Assembly: GCF_021018805.1 (NCBI RefSeq)
Contig: NC_086259.1
Location: forward strand, 13,731,001-13,795,000
Reading direction: 5' to 3'
Source: Prinia subflava
Taxonomy: Eukaryota > Chordata > Aves > Passeriformes > Cisticolidae
DNA: 64,000 nt
Shown here in pieces: positions 18,901-33,900 of the stretch. Position 1 is the stretch's first letter, and every line of letters begins with the position of its first letter. Both the position numbers and the translations under genes were made by a program. The notes beneath the pieces were generated by a model. It worked only from the letters and a program-made list of their open reading frames with translations, had not been told where the DNA came from and searched no databases.

Positions 18901-21900
18901 GTAGTTGGCGTTACTGATGGGGTTCTCTCTGCAGATTTAGTTCTTGCTTTCTCATTCCCCCAAACAGACTGATTCCTGTTTGTGTAGGGTTTTGGAGCTG
19001 TTGGAGGTTACAGGCTGTGACCAGTTAATAGAGTAATAACAGAGTTAATGCCACAGACTTCTGTTGAAATTGCTTTAGTTACACAGAACTTCTCAGTTTG
19101 ATCAGAGTTGTGGTCTGTATACCAGATGTTGCAGAGAAGAATTATGGAGATTTTTTAAATTTTTGACTTGCATATTTTCAACTCTATGTAAGAACTTTTT
19201 GTTATAAACGTGACACAGCAGGTTTGGCAATGCTTCCATCTAAACAGGGTGGATAAGAAAAGGATTATTAGTTCTTGAAGCATTTGTTTTGGTTAACCCA
19301 GCTCGGGTTCTTTAAGCTGCTGCATCGTGTTTTGTGGCATCCTGTTTCCATCCCAGTGAGACTACTATATTTTCCTTTTCTGTTGAGGTTATTAGCCACT
19401 TCTCAATGTCTCCCACGTTTGAAAATTACAGAGGATCTCGTTTCAAGGGCAGAAACGGACAGCTCTCTTACACCCTCACCTCCACTAGATATGCTGTGGT
19501 GCCCAAGTCTGAACTTTGGGTTGAGTTGGGTTAAAATAGGGAAATTTCTTTTGAAGAAATAGCAGTTGCATGACAACAGCAGCAGAAGTTGAGTTGCTTC
19601 TCTGAGGCAATCTTGTTTCTCTTCCAAGGCTCCTGGCTCCATTTCCCAATAGACTTCATTGTTTCTGTTGCTTTTGTTATTCTGCTTTAATGAGATTGTC
19701 CTCTTCCCCTCTTAAGACTGTTGCTTTCTGCAGAGTGAAAGCAGGCAGCAATAAACTTGGACATTCCCTTTACTCAGTCCTAATACCCTCATTTCCCACA
19801 AAGTTTCCCTATTTCCAAATGAGCTCTTAAGATTATTTTGATTAGCATAGCGCCTCCATGTCCAAGCTACAGGAGTCTCCCTTTGGGAGAAGCCAGTACT
19901 GGAGATAATAGAGGAAACACTGACCTTTACTTCTATTGGGATAAATGACAGTATTGCAACTATCTTAAAAATGTAATTGTTTCTTATCCCAGGAGACTCT
20001 CACAGTGTGAATGGAAGCCAGTTGAGCTTCTGGAGGAGGGTAGAGCAGGTTTAACCCTGAATTCTGCTGCAATGCCTCCTAACTGTTCTCTGCAGCCTTT
20101 TATTGTGTGGCTGCTAGATAGAGATTGTGGTCCTGCAACCTCCTGTGTGCAACATCTGTGATGTGGTTTCTGCAGATAGATGCCTTACGTTCAAATTTTT
20201 GGAGTAGAGTATTTTGTTTGAATTTGTTAGGTGTTAAATCTGGATTCAGCTCCTTGGGTGAGGGAGGACAACTGTCTTAAAGGCTTTGAGAACTTGAGCG
20301 TTCTTTGAAAAAAATAGACAAGAATCTTGCTTGCCAGAATCCAGCTTATTGTGAATTGACTGTGGATCTGGATCGTGGTTTGATCTCTGGCTCGGTCTTG
20401 CACTGTTTGGAGTCCGGCAGTGGCTGGCTTTTGGACAGCATGTCCTAGAGCGAACTTGTGCAATACTGTCAGCAGCTTAATTATCACAGGAATTCTGCTG
20501 AAGAGAAACTGCTAGACATTTATCAGACTGCTGATTGTGTTGGGAAGCATTGCATTTATTAAATCAGCACTCTTTTTTTTCCCTGTCTCCCTTGACCAGA
20601 TGAATTTGATGCCTACATTATTGTGTCCTTCGTAAATGCCACACTGGTGCTGTCTATTGGAGAGACTGTAGAAGAAGTGACTGACTCTGGATTCCTGGGT
20701 ACTACACCCACCTTGTCCTGCTCTCTTCTTGGTGATGATGCTCTTGTACAGGTAATGGAAAGCTGCTTCTGACACGTCTGCTGTGTCTGCCACTCTCAGC
20801 TTGCTGTACGGATGTGATTTCTGCCATAGCGCAACACAAGTCTAAAGATTCAGATTGGCAGAGAAGGATGCTGATTCAGCCTTTCCCTTTTTATATCTTG
20901 CTAAGTGAAACTGGACCAGTTCAAAATGGTTCTAAATCTCCTTCAGTGGTTCCTTGCTGTGGTTGAAAGATGCAGTTCTCCCAGCTGGCAAGTGTCTTCC
21001 TGCTGGTTCAGCCTGGTGCATTGCTGATGTATCACTGGCTGCCAGGAGCAGTTCTTGCCTTTGGCTTCTGCTGAGTCAGAACCACCAGTGAAAGGGGAAT
21101 TCTGAAGAGATGGTAAACACAGAATTAATGTGACCTTTTTTTTCCCCCTCAGGTTTATCCAGATGGGATCCGACACATCCGAGCAGATAAGAGAGTAAAT
21201 GAGTGGAAGACACCGGGAAAGAAAACCATTGTAAAATGTGCTGTGAACCAAAGACAAGTAGTGATAGCACTGACTGGAGGAGAACTGGTTTACTTTGAGA
21301 TGGACCCGGTATGTGTGTTAATGCTGTGAATGAGTTTGGAAGAGTGAGTTATGGGTTATGTCAGGGATTGATCCTTGATCAGACCTGCAGAAAAAGATTC
21401 AACAGTAGAGCATCCTTCTAGAATGGATAGATCAAAGCCCTGCATATCTAGAGTGTGTCTATCTGAGATAATTTAATGGCTAATTAAAGTCTCTGAAGCT
21501 CATAATTAAAGGGTGAAAATTGTGTATGTGTACTCTTGCTCTTCTGGTTCTTCCTTCCAGTTGCAGCTGAAATAAATTGTTTAAAAATTGTGATCTTGTT
21601 TATATAACAAATCCAAAGCATTGTTTAAAAACAAAGTAACTAATTAGTAAGTCATGTGTTTTTCTTTCTCAGTCAGGACAGCTGAATGAGTACACAGAGA
21701 GAAAGGAGATGTCGGCCGACGTCGTCTGCATGAGCCTGGCCAACGTTCCCCCTGGGGAGCAGCGTTCCCGGTTCCTTGCTGTTGGGCTGGTGGACAACAC
21801 TGTCAGAATTATTTCACTTGACCCTTCAGTGAGTAGCTGCTCTGGTTTTGCCCTTTCTTTGGATTGAAACGTTCAGAAGGATCCTCCGGATGTGGACTGT

Positions 21901-24900
21901 GTCCATTCAAACTGTCTTTCCATATTAAGGAGCAGGAATGGACAGCTTGCATGGCTCTTCTCTGCTGATTGGGAGGAAATGAGGCTCTTGATCCTTCCCT
22001 GTAACAGATACCCTGGTTTTATTGAGAATCACTTATGCCTCATATGGAGGTTCAGCTGATGAGTCACAAAGTAATTTTCTTTTATTGTTTTGTTTTGGAT
22101 GGGATTTTGGATGGGTTTCCCCTTCTGATCTCCCTGTTTGTACCTGTACTAAAAGCAGACTCATTCTGCAAGCAAATTAGCAGCAAACCTAACTTAGCAT
22201 TTGTCTACCTGCAACAGATGAGGTGTTCAAAGCTGATTGTAGTAACCCAAATTTTGCTTGGGTCACTCCATGCTAAACAGCAGCAAATGGTGCTAGAACA
22301 GTTTGGAAGAATCCAGTTTATCTTCTCTAAAGCCCAGGCTGCTACCATTCCTGCTTGCCAAAATGCATCTGTTGTGACTTTTTTTTTTTTTTTCTATGCT
22401 GAATACTTCTTTCTGGAGATCTAAAAGGGCATCTTTAAGCTCCTTAGATGGAGCTTGAATCCTGTCTTGCCATTCCAAGCCTTGCTGACTGGCATCATCC
22501 CTGTCTCCTGTTCCCCCCAGGACTGTTTACAGCCCCTGAGCATGCAGGCACTGCCCGCACAGCCCGAGTCGCTGTGCATCGTGGAGATGGGTGGCACAGA
22601 GAAGCAGGATGAGCTGGGAGAAAGGGGCTCCATTGGCTTTCTGTACCTGAACATTGGACTGCAGGTGAGGGGTCCCTGCCTGGTTCTGACAGGCGTGTCT
22701 CGAGGAGCTTTTGCTTGAAAGGTGGATTGTTAAAATAGCCCTGTCATCATGCACTGCAACACAAAGCCTGACTTCCCTCTTTGTTGCAATGTGTTTGACA
22801 ACCCTGATTGGGGAATTCACTGTGTGACTTTGTAGAGGTGTGAGTTTCCCCATATATTTTTAGACTAAGGACTAGTCAAAAGACAGTGTATTATCCCAGA
22901 TTTTATGTAGGACAGACAGTGCTTTTCCCATTCAAGAGGGAAGGCATATTTTAAGAAATATTTCTGGGTGAAATGTTGAGCAGCTCTTTAAAAACTGTCT
23001 GTAGGGTAGAGTATCAAACAAGTAACTGCCCATAAGCAGAGGCTCTGATCTAATAAGTCTGCTATTACACAGCTTTTTGTTACATCCAGTACAGACTCTC
23101 TGATCTTTGACCAAAAAATGTTTTGACAATTCGACATGTAGTAAAAATAATCAGCACAGTTTAGGTTCTTCACATGCCTCAGGTTTGATGTCAGAATGCA
23201 AATTCTTTTTATGGAGCATGAGTTTTTGGGTAAAACTTTGTTCTAGAAGGGAGGGGGATCTGGAATCCACCTTCAGGTTTTTATGGCTTATGTGAATTTA
23301 AGACCTTGGTCTGGTTTTTATTTTGAAGGGGGTCCTTTCTGCCCTGTAGGACTGTGCAGGAGCTGTGCTTTCTTTGCTGTTAGAAGTGTATCTGGAGGGT
23401 AGAGTTGTACTGACAGCTAGAAAAACAAACAGCTAATTCTTCAGCAACTGCCTGTCTCGGTTGTTCTGAGTTATGCATGTACTAAGTTACTTCCTACCTT
23501 CAAGCTGTGTCTTTCTGTTTTGCTGCTCCCAAGAACGGCGTGCTGCTGCGCACGGTCCTGGACCCTGTCACTGGCGACCTCTCCGACACCAGGACGCGCT
23601 ACCTGGGCTCCCGGCCCGTCAAACTCTTCCGTGTCCGGATGCAGGGCCAGGAGGCGGTAAGGGAGCCGAGCTCTGGCAGGGCTGCAGACCCAGGCACTGC
23701 ATCCCACATTTTCTGATGGGTGGGCAGGATGGGGAGGAGTCTGTGCAGCACAGCAGGACCCTGTGGGTAAGGGTGGGAAGTGGAATGACTTCATTATGGA
23801 GGTGCCTGGCTCGCAGCTTGTTCTTTCACAAACAGCCTTGTTCTTACTCCCCTTACTGCTGTGTAGTGCTGCCCTGCCTTCTCTGAACTAGGATTCCTCT
23901 GACCCATAGGCTGTGTTTACAGTGTGCTTGGAGAGCTTTGAGCAAATTCTTGGGCTTAGAGACACATCTTGCCTGCTTTAGCACACAGAGAGATGGAGAG
24001 AGCTCTGTGCAGAAAACTTAGCCTTGAATGCTTGATGGACTGAATGGTTGTGTCCTTGCATGTTGGGAATAGCTCAGCCAAGGGCTGGACAGCTGCCATA
24101 CGTGGTTCAAGGAAAATATTTGCAAGATTTGGCATAGAAGGAAGAATGTGTTTCATCAGAAGTGCCATTTCCAGGCCTTCTGATGTGGCACTGGGGAAAT
24201 CAGCCACCCCCTGCTTGACTCATTTTTGGATGACACCTTCAGAGTTGAGAAATATTGCTGATCAGTGTAGGGGGCTGGATCTGGGAGTTTGAGCTTTGCT
24301 GTAGTCTTAAGGTACCCTGGGTGAATCTCTTCAGCTTGCTCCTGCCAGCTATAACTGGGAGATGAGGAGCTTTGCAGCTCTAGCAGGGCATGCCTGTAGA
24401 ATAAGTGCTTTTCTGCTTTGAGATCAGCTGTTGTCACTCAGGCAGAAACTAAGGTTGCATTGAAACTCATTTAGCCAAATGTATAAAGCTGAAAAGTTTA
24501 GGAGTCAGTCTGCTTCCTTTGTTTCTTGTAATTCGATTTAGGCTAGTGATGATTTTCAGTAAATTTAAGTAAGAGTGCTACAGCATTTGGACTGTGACAA
24601 AGCAGTAAATAGTTGTTTTAAAAGACCTTTCCCATTAGAACAAGCTAAAAAGGAGATATGACAGTATTGTTCATCTTGGCTTTTACAGGTTTATAGTTTT
24701 AATGCACCTCAGTTGGAGTATTTGTTGTCTTGATAGTGCTTTAAAGTTCCTTTTCATGCCATATGCAATTTCCAGAGAAAGCTGAAAGTAAGGAGTGTCT
24801 CTGAGCTGGGTGAGGTACACCCACAAGAGTTCAGTTGTTGCAGTAGGGAAGAGTTGGGCACTGTACATCCATTCTTATTCCATAAAGTGAGCTTGCCTCC

Positions 24901-27900
24901 ATTCCCAGACCTAATAAATCTGCTGCCTGTCTTTCCCAGGTGCTGGCCATGTCAAGCCGTTCCTGGCTTAGTTATTCCTATCAGTCACGCTTCCACCTGA
25001 CTCCCCTGTCTTATGAGACACTGGAGTTTGCATCTGGTTTTGCTTCTGAACAGTGCCCTGAGGGCATTGTGGCCATCTCCACAAACACATTGAGGTAAGC
25101 ACCAAAAGGGAAACACAAATGATTCCAGGCTGGGATGCTGGGCAGGTGAAGTGGTGGTAAATTCCACCTGACATTCAAATGGAAAGAGGTAACATGACTT
25201 GACTTCAAAAAGATTTTTCTATTATGGATAATGATTTGATAGAAACACTTGGGTTTCAGAAAACAGACAATTTAAGGAAAGTTATGCTGTCAAAAAGAAA
25301 TGGGGTGTGCTTCTCAGGTTTGTATTTTCTAGGTTTTTGAAATAATTGTAATTCAAGTCATTCTTCAATTCTTTGCTCCTGAAAGAGGGAAGCTTTTAAT
25401 AAATGTGGACTTGTTATATATTAGGATCTTGTGGTTTGTGATCTGAATTGGCTGCTTTGCAGGAAATGAACCGCGTGATTTCAGAAACCAGAGGCATGAC
25501 AGGGATGTGTTTGTTGCCTTTTTTAAAGTTCAGCTGAGATACTAAAAAGTTAAATGAAAATAATGGACCACGAATTCAGATGCTGTGCTGTATGCACTTG
25601 AACAGGCACTTTTTTCATATCTGTCCTCATTGAAATATTACAGCATTCATTGCTTTTAAAGGAGCCATTCTTTCTGGAAAGACTTGTGGTTTTTAGACAC
25701 CAAATGCCTGAAGAACTGGCATTTCAGCTGGCAAGTCACAGGAAGAAAGAGCTGGCATTGCCTTTTTCATACTCTTTTTAACTGAAGTGCCTCTGAGGAG
25801 CATTTGATTATATGTCAAAGCCAATGTCACATTTAGATTCAGATGATGTGTTCCCCAAACGTGCACTTTCCCTCTCCCATGTGCTCTTTGTTCCTCTTGG
25901 GGTAGACTTGGTCCAGCACCAGTCAGAATGCACCCTGTGAGAGCAGGAGCCCTGAAAGACCTCATGCTGCAGCACACACCTGTCTCACACACCATGGGCT
26001 CCCATTTTAGGATGCTGGTTTTGCTCTGCTCTCTGGAGCTGTTTGCTAGTTGCTGTCTGGCCTGTGGAAGGTGCTGCTCCTCTCTAGCACTAGCCAGTTT
26101 CAAAAAGAAGAAGTTTGGTTCCAGTTTCGTTCTCTTGGACAGCTGTTTTTAGACTGTGTTCAACACATGTTGTATCCTTGTCCCCCAGGATTTTGGCACT
26201 GGAGAAGCTGGGAGCAGTCTTCAACCAGGTTGCCTTCCCCTTGCAGTACACACCCCGAAAATTTGTCATTCACCCAGAGAGCAACAACCTGATCATCATT
26301 GAGACAGACCACAATGCTTACACTGAGGCCACCAAGGCACAGAGGAAGCAGCAAATGGCTGAGGTAATTGGGGTGGGGGACAGGTACACCCATCTGTTCC
26401 CCAGGGGGGACCTCTGCAGCTGGCAGTGCTCCATGTCCATTAGTTCCCAGCTGCCATTACCTGCAAGGCTTTCTGCCCTGTGTGAATGCTGGGGCTAGAA
26501 GAGGAGTGGAGATCTGCCTCAAAACACAAATTTCAACAGAATGCAACACTTCCTAGTGTTCCTTTGTGTGTTACTAGGGTATAATTCAAGAACCACCCTA
26601 GTGGAGGACAGTCCTGCTTGTGTAACACCATTCTGTAGGGTTTCTGTGGTTGGTTGAGGATGCTTGCATTTTGTGGATTGTTTATTTTCTTCTCAGGATT
26701 GTTTCCAGGGTTGTTGATTTAGAGAAACAGCTCCCCAGACAACTGCCCCTTGGGCAGGGCAGAGCTGACACAGCTCTGGGCTATAGAGGTTCCCTGGGGA
26801 ATAAGCTCAGGGTGGGTGGAAGCTTTGGGACTTAATGGGTTTTATGTCTTCACAGGCAGTACCTTGCCCCAGAATACCTGGTCTTAGGCAAAATAGGGAG
26901 GTTGTATTCTATGCAGAGCATCAACATACTGGGAAAGGAAGTCACTAAGCTGTTGTTTTCTCCTGTCCTTTAATACCATAGGAAATGGTGGAGGCTGCAG
27001 GTGAGGATGAGAGGGAGCTGGCTGCAGAGATGGCTGCAGCCTTTCTGAACGAGAACCTTCCTGAGTCCATCTTCGGTGCTCCCAAGGCAGGGAATGGTCA
27101 GTGGGCCTCTGTCATCAGAGTGATGAACCCCATCCAGGGAAATACACTAGATCTGGTCCAGCTGGAGCAGAATGAAGCTGCTTTCAGGTAAGAGGCATTG
27201 CCAGATGTAGCAGGAGTCTCTGCTTATGATGAGTCTTAGGTGTTTTTTTTTGCCTTTTGCTTATCTGTTACTGAGCTGAAATCCAGATGGAACATGTTAT
27301 GAAGAGACTGGCTTGAATTTCCAGAAGTGATTTGTCTTGCCTTTCCTTCCAGCCCTGATCTTGTCTGCATGTGGCATTAAGGTCTGGTGGTGCTCCAAAT
27401 GTGGTTGCTGGACCCCAGTGCCCAAAAAACAGCACAGGGGTGTAAATGATAAGAGAGCTAGGAACAAGAGAATGTGCTGTTATCTCTCACTTTTCCTTCT
27501 CATCCAGATAAGCTGAGGATAGATTAAATGGAAAGGGAAGTGTTAGAGGACTGGAGGGGAAAACCAACACAATAACCATGAAGAATAGCAAGTGCCTCAG
27601 CAGGTGAAGTAGAGTTAGGTCATGTTAGTCCAAAAGGCTGACCTGCCATTTCCAACCTGCCTGAGCTATTTACTGAGCAGGAAATAACACTGGAAGATGA
27701 GGAAAGTTGTTTGTGTGTGTCCCAATGGGAACAGCATTTGAAAAACAGCTTCTAGTAGAGATTTGCACATTGCTAGGCAGTGTCCAACCTGTAAAAGTGT
27801 AAAGTAACACTGGACATTGTGAAAACATAAAATGCTTTGGGCATATGTGACAGCTGGAACACATATGGAGAGTATGGAAGAATGAACAAATCTGTGTTAA

Positions 27901-30900
27901 ATATTTATACAAGGAAGAAAAATGACCTCTTAAAAGGAAATGTCAGTGTTGAATAGTTGGACTCTCAAATCTGTGCCGGGCAGGTGCAGGTTGTGCTGTC
28001 AGTGAATCCAGTGCGGGTGTGCAGTGTTAGTGTGGTGACACTGATGTCCTGGTGTGTCCTGTCCCCACAGCGTGGCCGTGTGCCGCTTCTCCAACACCGG
28101 GGACGAGTGGTACGTGCTGGTGGGAGTCGCCAAGGACCTGATTCTGAACCCACGCTCCGTTGCTGGGGGCTTTGTGTACACGTACAAGCTGGTGAACAGT
28201 GGGGAGAAGCTGGAGTTCCTGCACAAGGTGAGGGGAGTGGTGGGGTCATTTCCAGGCTGAGTGTTGGAGTAGCTCTTAATTGTCTGAGTGCTGCAGTGAT
28301 ATTGTAGTACTTGGTGCATCCTAGACAAAATTGTTGTGCTGGTGTTACACACTGGAAACAGCCTTGGAGAAAATCAGCTGCCTCCTACAAATCCTTCTGC
28401 AGAGCTGAGGATTGAACACAGAATCCAAATTTTACCCATCTAATTGGGTAAATTGGAAAGGAGCAGTGTTTTTCTTGCCCCTGTTAGGGAGGGGAGGGAA
28501 ATGGCTCTGTTTGCTTTCTGGAATATGAGCTCAGAGAGCTGCTTAAGCACTTGTTTACAGAGCAAATTCATACTGGGGTCACTTGAACTGTGATGCTAAG
28601 ACTATCAGTCCTTGGCTGACCATGTGCAGCTGGTGTGAGCTATCGTCTTCCTTGGATGCTGTTTGATTGTGTGTAGAAATGATTAGTGACCAACTTGTTT
28701 GATAGGTCTCAAGGGTTTCAGCAGAAAAATTACTGTTCTTCCCACTTGCTTCCAGCATGGCTGAGATTTGAGCAGATGAACACATGGAAAGGAATGTTGT
28801 GGCTTACTCACTTCCTAGAGTCCTCAGGCAGGGAGTGGGTTCTGTCCTGGACCGTGGCCTTTTCTGGTGCCACTGAACACCCACTGGGAAGCTGACAGAG
28901 CTGAAGTTGTGAAATAAACTTCTCTTAGCCAGTGCAGCCAAGCTAGAAATGCTGTAACTGGAAGCTCTTGACATGTTCCCCTTCTCTGCTGTGACTGATC
29001 ATTTTGGATTGATTAGGGGTGGGAGATTTTTCAGACAGTAACTCTGTCTGAGTTATTGAAATTATGGACACACTGTAGTTGTTCGTATTTAACAGTTTCT
29101 TTGGTGGCAATGTCAGATGGCTGAATTACATTCACACCTTGCTTGAAAACAGTCTAGATAGATTTAGGCAAAGTCTAAAGTTTTTCTGTAATATGTGAAC
29201 TAAAACTAAGAACTGAGGAAACCAGACCCTTGTCTTCTTTTGCCGCCTGCCCAGTATGGGGTTCTTACAGAAGTCCTGTGCTTCAGTTAAGGTACACTGC
29301 CAGCAGTGTGTTGTGTGTGAGTGCCCGTGGCTCTCTTAGCTCTATGTGTGACATCTGCTGCTGTCAAATGGCCTGCAAAGGACTGACCTGTTGCCTCTCC
29401 TGCAGAAAAGAGTCGTATCAGCTTTTTACATTGAAAGCCTTGGTAGAGGCCAGTGAACTTCAACCATACCATTTGCTGAATCTGGTCTGAAGGTTTATGT
29501 AACCTTAGCTCTCTTAATGAGGATTTCACAATCTTCCTCTTCCCTCTCTAGACCCCTGTGGAGGAGGTGCCTGCAGCCATTGCTCCATTCCAAGGCCGAG
29601 TCTTAATTGGAGTTGGGAAGCTCCTGCGTGTGTATGACCTGGGCAAGAAGAAACTGCTTCGGAAATGTGAGAACAAGGTACTGCCTTCTGTTACTGACCG
29701 GAGCTGTCAATCTGGAATGAGAGATACTTTGCAGCAGGAGTGAAACACCAGATTTAGCTGCTACTCCAGCCCAAGTGTGTCTTTTTATTTAGTCATAAGT
29801 GCTGTGTGTTTGCCTTGCTGGCTGCATCTATCCAGAACAGTGCTGGACTAGACTGGGCTGTTGTGCTGCTCCTCTGCATCCCACACACACCCCATTTTCT
29901 TACCACCATTCTGACAGTGGTGTTGCAAGTTCCTTTTGGTCCCAGCTCAGTGCAGGCTGTTACTGACTGTGTGCAAGGGTCTGTATAGACTGTTCATTTG
30001 GCTGCTGCAAATGTGAGAGGTCTTAGCAAGATAGAAGATTGCTGGAAATATTTCCTTAGTTTGAGTGATCATCAGCTGGGAGACAGAGGCTGGAGGATGC
30101 TATGATCACCTCATCAGATGCCCAGAATGTTGAAAAGGGGATTTTCTCCTAGAAGTAGATGGTCCTTCTTGCTGAGCATCTCTGGTAATTTAGGAAAAGA
30201 AATTGCAGAGCGTGATTTTCTAACTCTTAATTGCCTGCTCCTCCCTCTCTCGTGCAAGCTGCAGAACCTGTGCCAGTAGCTCATTACTGCACAAAAGAAC
30301 TCCAGCGAGCTGACAGACTGGGAACTTGTAGGGGAATTTTTTTTTGTTCTTGTATGGCTTTGTTAGGTTTTTTTTATTCCCTTAAAACATGACTCACCTG
30401 AAAAATTGAAGCTTTCCTTGAGCCTTCCATGACCACATAGTGAGGAGACATGGAAGCAATGCCTGCTTGTAGGGATGTCCTAGCATCTCCAATCATGGGC
30501 TCACCAGCAGCACTTGTTTTCTGTGCAGTGTTCAATCAGGGAAGGCTCTGAATCCCACATGCTGCATGTTAGGTTGTCCTGTATTGGTGGTGTATTTAGA
30601 GTGGGACTAAAGTATGGCAGAAATGAGGGGTAGTTTTGGAGGAAATGATGTGAAGTGGGGAGTGAGCTGTAGTTCACAGGGGGAAATAGTGTTAGAGCTG
30701 GAGTAGGGTTACAGTGCTTCCCTGTTTGAAGCATTCAGATTTTGTCCTTTCTCTCTCAAAAGCACATTGCCAACTACATCTGTGGGATCCAAACCATTGG
30801 GCACAGAGTGATTGTCTCAGACGTTCAGGAGAGTTTCATCTGGGTGCGTTACAAGAGGAATGAGAACCAGCTCATTATCTTTGCTGATGACACTTACCCC

Positions 30901-33900
30901 CGGTGGGTCACTACAGCAACGCTCCTGGATTACGACACTGTGGCTGGAGCAGACAAGTTTGGTAACATCTGTGTGGTGAGTGTGCCTTGCTGAAGTCGGG
31001 CCTTTTTGGACATATTTTTCCTTAAAACATCCATGATTTATTTTAAAAGAATGAGAATCTGTCATTAGCTAGAGACAACGCCCTGTACCATTGACTTGTT
31101 TTCATGGGGTGACTGTCATCATAGTGGGCTGCAGTTTATCTGTTTGTTAAATGAAGCAAATAAGTTAAAGCATCAGCAAGTCATAAACATATTTCTGAGG
31201 TGTCCAGTAATTTGTGTTTGTATTGCCTCAAAACTTACTGTCAATAAGCCTTGAAAAGAAGCTAGTTGCTGTGAAAGGGCCCATGAGAACTTGAGTCAGG
31301 GTTATCACTCTTACTTTTTCTGACTAAATCTCATTGCTGGCATTTAGCTTTCTCTGTCACTTCCTCTTCACAGTTGGCTTTGTCAGCCAACACTTCCCCA
31401 CTTGGCTGGATTTCAGCAAGGGAGGAGGGAAGAATAGATGGTCTTTCTGGCAGAGCTTTGATCTCCTTCTGAAGCGTGCTCGGGTGCTTTGGAGTGCAGA
31501 GTTCAGCAAGTGGCAGATGCTGCGCCTGCAGGATTTGGCCAACACACACAAATCAGTCCTCTTGAGTTTTCCTGCCCCACATCCATCAAACTGTTTCCTT
31601 AGTGGAAACCACCTTCAGATCAGTTTGGCCATACCTCCCAGCGTGATCTGCAAGTGCCAGACCAGGCAGAGGCTGGTTGTGAGGCCCTGCCTGTGTTTGA
31701 GTGATGGGCTACTGGTCTTGATACCACAGTTGTTATATACCTGTAAAGGCTGTTTTGGAGAGGCACCTGGATGATTCTGCTCTAAATGTAGAGTGGTTCG
31801 TGCAGCCTTTCAGACAGCACAAGGCTTCTCCAGAGATAATGTGCTGCTTCTCTGCAGCTTGCTGATTCTTCCTTCCTCTTTCAATACAGGTGAGATTGCC
31901 TCCCAACACCAATGATGAGGTAGATGAGGATCCCACAGGCAACAAAGCTCTCTGGGACAGGGGCCTCCTTAATGGAGCATCACAGAAGGTAATACTTTGT
32001 GGGAAGCACATGGTTATTGTAGGAGAGGAATGCACTGCTTTTCTGTGAAGGCCTTTGCAGTGTTGTCCAGGATATGTATTGGCAGTTCTGCTTCTACACA
32101 ATCTGCTGTGCTGTGGGTGATCTGTTTACACTGTTGCTGCAAGCCAAATTTCTGAAATCACAGCTGAAGCCTGTTTGGTGTGTTTGATGGAAGCAGCTCA
32201 TTTTCTTTTGCTGCTTTCTCTCATTACTTGCATCCGTTTGTCCAGCTGAGTTTTGCCATCTGGTCACAGGTGGAAGGCACTTCCTCTCTAGAAAGGCATT
32301 TCAGAACTAGCAGTTGGCTGAATTTATTCTGCTTTCCTCTCTCAAGCCCTTTGATGCTTTTATATAAGCTAAAGAAAAAACATGCTTCTGTGCTTTCCTT
32401 TCAGGCTGAAGTGATTATGAATTACCACGTGGGAGAGACGGTGCTTTCCTTGCAGAAGACCACACTGATTCCAGGAGGCTCTGAATCCCTTGTTTATACC
32501 ACCTTATCAGGGGGGATAGGAATCTTGGTCCCTTTTACTTCCCATGAGGTAAGCAAGCCCAAGCATGAGGCTGCAGTCCTGCTGCTTTTTGTGCACCCAT
32601 CTGCAGCCAGTGTGTTAAATGTGCTGCATTCTCTGGAGGACTCTGCAGTGGCTGAAAACCTGAGCTACAGGAGAGCCTGTGGCTCCAGTGCAGAAGGGAA
32701 GAGAAGGAGTTTGCTGAGTCCTGCACTGGTTCTATAAAGAGTTGAAAGCATTCCTTGTTTTACTGTTGTTCTGAATCTGTTTCTGCTTTCAAGGAGCTTT
32801 GGGTGATTCAGAGTCTGAGGAGGGAGGAGTCCTTTGGCATACTTTGTGTAGCCTCTTAGCTGTTGGTCAGGCAGTGATGTTTCAAGTCCTGAGGATAGTA
32901 CTCTGTTTTCTATTTGCTGTGGCCTCTTGGAGTAGAGGATGGCAAGAAATTCCCTGTTGGAGCTGCAGCTCCGTGCTGCACAGCTGTTCTGTGCCTCATT
33001 TCCTGGGAGGCTGATCCTGACCAGAGTGGTGCTTAGCTCTGCTGTGGGTGCTTCCCAGGTGGAAGGGTGAGGGGGTAGCTGTGACTTTGGCTGCCATGTG
33101 CAGGGCTGCTCTGGCAGAGTCTGGTAATCACAGAACCACGGAGTGGTTTGGATTGGAAGGGACATTTAAAGATCATCTCATCCAGCCCCAAATGGCCATG
33201 TAATGGCAGTGTTCCAGGCAGTGCAGGAGCACCTTCTGGTGGGTGTTGTCTTGCCTTGCTAGCAGTGCTGATGTGTACCAAACTGTGCTGTTACCAATCC
33301 TTTATCTCCCCAGGATCACGACTTCTTCCAGCATGTGGAAATGCACTTACGGTCTGAGCACCCTCCTCTGTGTGGGCGAGACCATCTCAGTTTCCGCTCC
33401 TATTACTTCCCGGTGAAGGTAAGCCCTGAGCACGTGGAATCCCCTGCTCGTGGGGTGCAGAGAGTTGCTGTGGGGCATAGAGCTGCTTTGAGGCTGGCAG
33501 AAGCAAGGCAAGGTTATTGTCTTGAACTAAGGCAAGGGTGCTGTTCAGTGGGGAGAGCTGTAATTACTGTCAGTAATGGCTTGTGTAGTGCCTGTGGCAG
33601 CTGGTTCTTAAACAGTTGTGTAATGAGAACAGTACTTAGCACTTAAAACATTTATGTTTCGCTTTCTTAGCTCTTGTAATGAGCCTCCTGAGGGTTGGTC
33701 CTAAGACCCAAGCCCAGAGGTGTGCTGTAGCTGCACTTCTCCACTTCCCACAGCATCTCCTTTTTCCACCAGGAGAAGCAGCATTACATAGCTGTTGGTG
33801 TGGCTGGGTCAAACTGAGTGCTGCCCTGGGTTATGGTTTTTCCACCACCACTGGAAAGGGAAATCTAAATTCAGAAACAGCTGTTCCTGCCTATTTCTGC

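Noticed and set aside
27220..27290. ATGATGA followed by CTGA in an SF3B3 intron, like a third C/D snoRNA
   Set aside because: No terminal stem can be formed and the spacing is short and T-rich; it lacks the features of the two accepted copies.
33335..33646. Open frame [20 protein letters not shown] in SF3B3
   Set aside because: Its beginning is a true SF3B3 exon (33314-33418); the rest is intron read-through, so it is not a separate gene.
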